Positions 51,901 through 60,900 of a stretch of 64,000 nucleotides of DNA are shown here, piece after piece. The notes beneath the pieces are model-generated. The model saw only the letters and a list, made by a program, of their open reading frames with translations, ran no database searches and was not told the DNA's origin. The stretch covers positions 1,012,001 to 1,076,000 of the forward strand of contig OX031060.1 of NCBI GenBank assembly GCA_943736015.1. Reading direction: 5' to 3'. The position numbers and the translations under genes are program-made. This DNA comes from Tridacna crocea (taxonomy: Eukaryota; Mollusca; Bivalvia; Cardiida; Cardiidae). Positions within the stretch are counted from its first letter, which is position 1. Each line of letters starts with the position of its first letter.

Positions 51901-54900
51901 CCCATCTTCTGACTTCAGATTTACATCATATAGTTCTGACTTGGTATCCCTGTTAGGATTAAAAACTTGTTATGTATTTGACATAAAATCTGTATCCATA
52001 GAGGTCTGCTTAAGCCTTTACCACACGATAACGACTTTTGAAGACCTTGAGAAAGAGGCCTTTTGAAAACAAAGTCAAGTGGGAAAAGGAGAAAATGCTG
52101 GTAACCAGCATTTTCTTCTTTTCCCACCATGTTTTCAAAAAGCATGTATCCAAGGCTTCATAAAAAAAGTTGTCTACAAGTTCATGCATCAGTATTTTGC
52201 GTCAGACCAGATTTTTTTGCATAATCATATGCATGTCGATAGGTACTTTAACTTTTTAACAAACAACAAATTTTAGACCCTCCAAATTGAAAGCATCTGC
52301 AGACAGCAATTAAAAAAAAATTCTGATAGGTTGCAGTTAGCTAATAGGGTAGAAAACACTGGAGAAAAAAGAAATTGATTGTTAGCAGCAATTTCTTCTG
52401 TTCCCAGTATGTTTTCAAAAGCCATCTATACCAGGGTTGTTAAAGCAAGGGATAGTTTGGAAAACGGTTAACATTGTAAAACACAACTGCTGAATACAAA
52501 CCAAGACAGTATACATATTACCAAAACGTTGTGGAAAGAGAAATTGCTGATTGTGTGAAAATCTCTCTACTGCCACAATGTTCCCAAAAACAGTCTCCTA
52601 CAAGATGCAAAAAATTTTCTGAGGAGAAAATGTGCTGAAAAGGTAAAAAGGAAATAAAAATAAAAACATAACAACGATTTAAATGTATGTACTTTTCAAA
52701 GCAGGATATTAAAACTCTTACTTCAATTTTTCTCTGTAAAACTCAAGAAAAGACTTTGGCATTGCTTTTCCAGCAGACTTGACATAGCCATTCTGATAGG
52801 TCACAAGTTCCAGTCTGAAAATAAAACATCACAATGACACATCTAACATGCAGTTTGTGCAAGGGTAGAGTAGAATAGTGAATCGTCAGCCTTGGCTTGT
52901 GAAGATGGACACATAAAGGAATTCTAGAACATTGATGAAAAGCAGGCTACGCCAAAAATTTTAATGATAAAAGTAATCTTGGTAACATGCATAGGTTGAA
53001 ACACAGTTCTGAGTTGATACTTTGCTTGCAAATGTTTCCATTGTCGAATGTCGACCTTCAAATGGTTGACCTCAATCCAGTTATCTTTTATAGCTGTCAT
53101 CCTATGGCAGCTTAACCCTTTCCCAAATGACAAATTTTGGACTCTTCCAAACTCAAAGTTTGCAGACGACAATTTCAGATTTTGAGAAAATGACAAAGTT
53201 CTCAAAAAGGGTAGAAAACACTGTGGGAAAAGGAGAAATTGCTCGTTATGAGCAATTTCTCCTTTTCCCACATTGTTTTCAAAAGATTTTTACTACAGAC
53301 ATGTAAAAACCAGGGCTTGTTTGGGAAAGGGTTAAACAGAAGAAAGTTTGTGAAATGTTGACTCATGTCAGGATTGCCTCTGTACATATATAAATGGTAT
53401 CTATCTACCCAAAAGTTGCACAGCTGATTCAAATATAATCTTAACCCTCCTGAGTTTTCATAGATCTTAATGTTCACAATAAGTCTGTATCGCAAAAATG
53501 AAGCTTTAAATCATTGACTGATTCACTGAATGTTTTATGCCGCTTTCAACATTATTGCAGTCATATCACAACGACAAATCACGCATCAATGTATTTCTTG
53601 GGTTCACCATTACTAGACTGGGGCTCATAGGTGTCTTGCCCAAGGACACTCCAACGAAATACTTGGTGGATCCAAACAGGCTCAAACACTGGGCCTCCCA
53701 GTTACAAGTCCTTCACTTTACCATTGAGCCACACAGGACCTCTATCAAACCTTTTAATCCATTACCACACAATCCCTACTTTTGATGCCCCTGAGAAAGA
53801 AGCCTTTAGAAAACATTGTGGGAAAAGGAGAAAATGCTGGTAACCAGCATTTTCTCCTTTTCCCACAATGTTTTCTACCCTTCACAAAACAAATTTCAAA
53901 TTTTCAGTCACTTTTATTTTGTCATCTGCAATCGCTTTCAATTTGGACCAGTCTAAAATATTGTCGTTTGGTAATGTGTTAAACAATGTTTGAATCTTAC
54001 CTCTTTGTAAGACCCTTTACACCCCATTTCTTTCCAACGTCCATCAACAGTTTAATTGGGTTCACTTGTTCCGGGATATTTCTACCCTGGTTTTCTTTCT
54101 TCTTTGAATCCTTACTTTTCTTTTTTTTATTCTGCGCAAAGAATTGGTAGGCTGACACTGAATGATAATCGGTCATTTCTTCCCTTTCCTCAATATCCAT
54201 ATCAAAAATATCTTCTTTCACATGAGAGGTCTGATTGTTAGATAAAGTAAATTTGGCACCAATGGATAAAAGATCACACTTATCTGTGTATATATACAAA
54301 ATTAACTGTTCAAAGATCTGAGGATGAATATCACAGATTTTAACAACTGGAATGTTGTCGGAGTCATTTTCAGTCACAACACATTTCTGATAAAGACTAT
54401 GGAAGTTGGCACAACGACTGACTAGAATGTACTTATGTGCAGGCCATCTCTGTCCTTTTACCTGAAAAAAGCAAAATATTGATCAATAGCTGTCATGAGT
54501 ATCACACTGAAAATGAGGCCTCTTGAGTAGCTGATACTGACCAATTGCAAAATAGCTGAATTTGATCACATCTATCTTATCTGGCCTGCAACAGGTGAAA
54601 AGAGGCATTCTGACATTTGAGTCAAGTATCATCGCAGATAAACCTGCACAGTCCACGCAGACTGATCAGAGATGATACTTTACATTTACATTTAATTTTG
54701 TACTACAGTAGACATGCATGAAAGAGAAAGAAGCATCAGAGTGAACAGTGTCATCTCAGATTAGCCTGAGCAGACTGCCCAGGCTGGTCCAAGATGAAAA
54801 TTTGCGCAAATGTCAGACTGCATGTTGCAAGCCATTTACAGTTTAGAGAAAGTTGTCAACGTTTGCAAGAAAAGAACTGTAGGATTTTTGGCCGTCTGAT

Positions 54901-57900
54901 TTGTGAAGGTCATAAGCTATGGCTTTATATAAGACCATATAATTACTATTCAGTAAATCCAGTGGGCCATCATATAGGATTTCTATACAGTTGATTGTAT
55001 TGGGGTTTAATGCCACATCAACAGCTAAGGTCATATCATGGCGGTCGGTGACGCACATGTGTTTCTTGGATTTCTCAGACCAGTACTAACACAACTTTCT
55101 TTCCAAAGCCACCGACTCCTTTTCTCCAGTGCTTCAGCAGAGGTGAGAGGCGAAAATATGCCATATAGTAACTTTGCCTCAACCAGGTATCAAACTCACA
55201 AACCGCCAGGTCTTGAATCCGACACACTCACCACTGAGCCACACGAGCGGGCATTTGTATACAGACTTTTATGCAGTATATTTCCTGCGACATTTCAATA
55301 AGCTTTGAACAAAAAGTTTTCTTTTCAAGCGTTTTATAGAACATAATTTTTTTCAATATCCTTGATTTTCTCCTTATCGTACAATCCTTATTTGAACTAC
55401 AATAATTTTGTCCCCTAATGCTTTCAGTTTTATCACATCAAAAGTTTTGTTTATTGAAGAGTTAAAAGAGACATCTTCACAGTCACAGAGCGGACCTCTA
55501 CATAACAGGGAGTGATGATATTCTAAATCCATTATTTCTCTTCCAAACCCTATGTTGAAAGTACCCACAACATAGGGTTTATTTAAGAATAATTCATGTT
55601 TTCAACTTTGAAATCAATATCACTCCCTCTATCTGGAGCTCTGACAGAGTAAACAAACGCTGTTAAAATCATAACGTGTTATGTTTTAGTCAGCTGTGTA
55701 ACTGTTGATAAAAAATCAATATATGGAGTTTGGGGTAAAGAAATCGCTGGGATAATTATGTCTAATTCAAATCAGAAACTGTGCTTGTTATATCCATGGC
55801 TAGCCACAACAGAATGCAATGCATTTTCTATCTACTATAATCTGTGAAACCTTGCAACCATCAGGGGCAATATTACGCATGAAGATACGAGAGTGATTAT
55901 AGTTTTGTGAAATAGAGAAAAAAGCAGTTAAAAACTGTATGAAAACGAGAGAAAACATATGTTTAAAATGTCAAGGGAAAACCCTGAAAGAGACAGATTT
56001 ACAGATAGAAAGGTTTAACTTTGTTGGAAGGCAAATTAAACAACAGGAGATAAAATCTAACCTCCAGTATGACATCATGAATCAGATCATACTCGTCTGC
56101 CTCGTCCAGTAGGCGGCTAAAATCTTCCTTAATGCTGTGGGGGCCTATCATGGGTACATCTGTCAAACTAAAATATACATAAATAGATGTCAAAATATGC
56201 TTGGGATAAGGCTAATCTTATTCAAATCTCCTTTGTTCGTTTACAAATTAAACTAGAGCTGTCAGTGAATGTGACTTAATACCCCTGCCAGCTCTTTGAC
56301 AGAAAAAAGTGTCACGTCCGAGAGGAGATAATTCCTAAACCAAGAAGAGTTGACACTTGAAAATGATGATCAGTATGTGTGCAAAGTTTCAAGACAATTG
56401 AAGAAAAACTGGAGGAGTTTGCGACACAAAATTACTCGCATTTTGTACACAGACGGACACACATTTGTTTTGCGGGGTTATAAAAAAATTCTAGGTTCTA
56501 ATATGCTGACAGAAATTGGCATTGCAAATATACAGATGAACTTTTCAAAATTACTGAAAATCTTATTGTTAAAGGATGTCAACTATAAATGTGCTGGGTA
56601 CTGTGTCTTCAAACATATACCCATAGTAATATACACAAATGAAATGCGGGACTAAAGGTTGCTTTCCAATTTTGCTTTTCTGTGTTTCTTACATATTTCC
56701 CAATTAACCCTTTAACTGATATGCCGATTTGAGGCTCTTCCGTTTCAGCAGCAAATAAGTTTATGATGGAAACAAATATTTGATTGAGTGGAAAACATTG
56801 TGGGAAAAGGAGAAATTGCTCGTTACGAGCAGTTTCTCCTTTTCCCACAATGTTTTCAAAAGCTGTCTGTGGTTGATACTTCAAAATGAGTATCTATGAA
56901 GTAAAGAGTTACGGTATAATCAATCATAAATCTAAACATACCATGAATTAGGCAGTGACTGTAGAGCTGCGTAGTTAAGTCCCTTTCTGTCTGCAGCAAT
57001 ATACATGGCACGATGAATATTCGGGACTTTTTTCACCTGAACCTCTTCTATCTCCTCCTGCATTATAAGGCTCATCAATGTCACACGCCCAAAATCTCCA
57101 TCTTTGAATTCTGCAACCAAAAACCAGTCATGATTGAACTATCTCAATATACAACAGGGCCACTGGCTCTAAAGTGCTCACTGAAGAAAAGAGATCTGGG
57201 ATTCATTGGACTGAGCTGATGTGGACTAAAAATAGCATAGATTGCACATAACGTTTGTTTAAGATTGACCCCAGTGACCTAATCTGTGGTCCAATGAGAC
57301 CCATTTACATACTTATTCTGGATATCACCACGACAAATATTCTCACAAAGGCTTGTGAGTATTGGACTAAAAATGTGGTCTCTACAGGGCACACAAGGCT
57401 TTTCTAAGATTTGCTGCAGTGAAATAATTTTTTTAAATAACATGGCTCAATCTAAAGCCTGGTTGAGATATGGCCATTTTTCATGAGTATTTGAATGAAA
57501 GAATGGCCTCTCCAGTACAAAAAAAAGGTTTTTGTCTCAAGAACAAAAGCTTTTGTTATTGTAACAACCTGTGACCCAATTTCAAACATGTCCAAGATAT
57601 TATCACTATGAAGTTTCATGGGTACTGAACTAAGATACTCAGCTTTCTACCACCTTTCTGATTCCTATCTTTTTTTTTTGTTGTCTCAATGTTTTCTCTG
57701 ACATAAATGCACCCATCAAATTTCAATGTTTTCAAACCCTTAACTCCTTATCAAACGACAAAATTATAGACGGGTCCAAATTGAAAGCACTTGCAGCCAA
57801 CAAAATAAAAGTGACCGAAAAGTTGAAATTTGTTTTGTGAAGGGTTGAAAACATTGTGGGAAAAGGAGAAAATGCTGGTTACCAGCATTTTCTCCTTTTC

Positions 57901-60900
57901 CCACAATGTTTTCAAAAGGCTTCTTCTCAGGGTCGTTAAAAGTTGGGATTGTGTGGTAAAGAGTTAAAGCCCAAAATACATCAAATGGATTTCCATTACA
58001 CTCTAAAAAAAGATTAAAAACATTGCCATTTCAAGAATGATTTTAACAAAATATTCCCTAAGTGGCTTACAATGCAGACTCGGGTACAGGCTGGAAAATA
58101 TGAAATCTAATCTGGATAAAAACTGTCTGCAAGGCAGTTTAACCCTTTACCTCATATGCCAATTTTAGGCTCTTTAGATTCAGCAGCAAATAAACATATG
58201 ATGTCATAAACATGGACAAATGGGGAAACAATTATCTGATTGAGTGAAAAACATTGTGGGAAAAGGAGAAATTGCTCGTTACGAGCAATTTCTCCTTTTC
58301 CCACAATGTTTTCAAAAGCTGTCTGTTGTTGATGCGTCAAAATGAGTATCTATGGAGTAAAGGGTTAAAACTGGTATAGATAGTCTTCAAAAATAATTCA
58401 AACAGTTTCTTGGTATATGCAATGTGAAAAATTAATTCACCTTTGGTAGACTTTATGGGCTCTTTAACTGGAGGTGCTTTAGCAGACAGCATGCAAACAA
58501 ACACTTCACCGTTATCAGTTACAACAGCTATTGATGTTATAGTCAACACATAGTCCACTACCCACAGTTGTCTCTTGATTAGAAACTGGACTTTCTTTAA
58601 ACTAGGACTATTCTCACGCCATATGAAGACCTGCAAATGCAACAGAAAGTAGCACAATATTAGGTTATTCGACACACTTGGGTACAATACTGAATGCTGT
58701 CAGTGCACTGCGGTACAAGTCTATTTTTCGGACCAAGCTATATCCATTCCAAAATATAGACATCTGCAGTATAAAAATTCAATCGAATTCAGTATTGCAC
58801 CTTAGAAATGCATTAGATTACCACTTTCTTTCACATTTTAAAGTTCGCTTGAAAAATGTGAGTTATTTCTTTTGTTCAGAAGGTTAAAAAAAAAAAAAAT
58901 TAATGTTAATTCATGATAACGAATTATACCCTTCCATGCAAACTTCGTTATTTATGTTATGTATCAATTGTAATTTAGAACCTACTTATTTGTGTAATAT
59001 TATTCTTGTGTAATATGGTTTTTGATCATTGCAGCTACGGAAAATTTTGTCCGAAGAAGAAGAATCACTTGGTACAAGCAATGGCTTATTTTCCGCTTTC
59101 CACATCTTGTTGGAAAAAAGTTCCTTTCCTTTGAACAATGATTTCACACTACAAATTGATATGTGTTGGAAAAACCTGAACATTGCCTTTACATTAACTC
59201 CTTTAGCTCTTTACTGAACGACAGAATTTTAGACTGGTCCAAAATGAAAGTAATTGATAAAAACCAGGGACTGTTTGGTAAAAAGATTACAGATTAATAG
59301 TCTATAGACTTGTCCATGTAAAACACTTGTTGAGAGGACGAGTCCAATGGCTCAAATGTTGAGATTTGTCGATAAAAGGATAATACATGGTCTGGGTAAT
59401 AAGGAGTGCTATACTATACATACCTTTCCTGATCCATTCAGATAACTGACCATTAATTCTCGACCTCCATTCTCCCGAAGATTTTGAGAATCCGTGTAGT
59501 CTAGCTTTCCTCCTATCACTGATAGCTGCTTTATGTCTGTTCGACTAATAATGGAATGAAATATGTTCATGTATTATTCCTTTCTCCATTTTCCTTACAA
59601 TCATTTTTGAGTATTTCTTTCAGTGATGTTCTATGTGTCTTTCCACAGAATTGTATGAAAAAAACTCGCTTATTCACATGTTATTTGGGTTTTCACTAAA
59701 ACTTGACTTAAAGACATTTCCCACAACTGTGTCCGCAACAGATGTCTAGCTCTTATTTCATGGTAACATCAAGTCTTAACTCTTTACCAAACAACATAAG
59801 TTTACACTGGACCAAACTGAAAGCATTTCCTGAAGACAAAATAATTGTCATTGAAAAAAAAAATCATTTTGGGAAGGGTGGACAACATTTCGGTAAAAGG
59901 AGAAAATGCTGGTTATCAGCATTTTCTCCTTTTCCCATAATGTTTTCAAAAGGCTTCTCCCTCAGCGATTTTAATAGTCAAGATTGTGTGGTAAAGTGTT
60001 AAACTGCTACATAAATCAGCCTTCATAAACAGCCAATTTTTGACTCTTTGTGACTGAGGAATGACAATAAAATCTAACAGCTGACAAATAAACACAGCTT
60101 AAATGATATATTGCTTCTAAGCAGGCAAAAAACTTTGTCTAAAATGGATAAATTCTCCTTCATGTTTTTCAAAAGCCTTAATTCTCAGGGCTGAATCATT
60201 TTGAAAAGTGCTAAATGGAAATTCCAGGCCAAAAATAAATCCCAAATAACAGTGTGCTGAGTATGGTGATTTTATCACTTTCAGTTCAAAAAACGAATTT
60301 TGTCATGTGGAAAAGATTTAACCATTTACCACACTATTCAGGGTTATATCAACAATGACAAGGAAACTGTAAATATTTCTGGAAAAGGAGAAATTACTGG
60401 TAGACAAAAGTTTCTAATTTTCCAACAATGTTCCTACCATCCCATGGACAAATCTATCATTTGAGCAACACTGAATTTGTTGTCTGCAAAAGCTTTTTAT
60501 ATGAACATGTCTAAAATTTTGTCAAGATTTAAATATTTCAACTATTCTTCATCCTTACGTCATAAGATAAGAGTTTTATTCTACAAATCTGTTTCAGAAT
60601 ACAGTGAGTTAAGCCATGTCTTAGTATGCCAATGTATACAGACGTATTAACTCTTAAACTCACAATCTCACTTTTAATAGCCCTGAGAAGCAGACCTTCG
60701 GAACACATGGAGGGAAAAGAATAAAACTGCTGGTAACCAGTATCTTTTTCCACATTGTTTTCTACTCTTTCAAAGAAATACCTGATCATTTAGGCCTAAT
60801 TTAAGAATGCTTTAACCCTTTACCACACAACAGAACTTCAGACTTGTCAAAATTGAAAGCATTTGCAGACAACAGAATTGATGTGATTCAAAGAATGAAC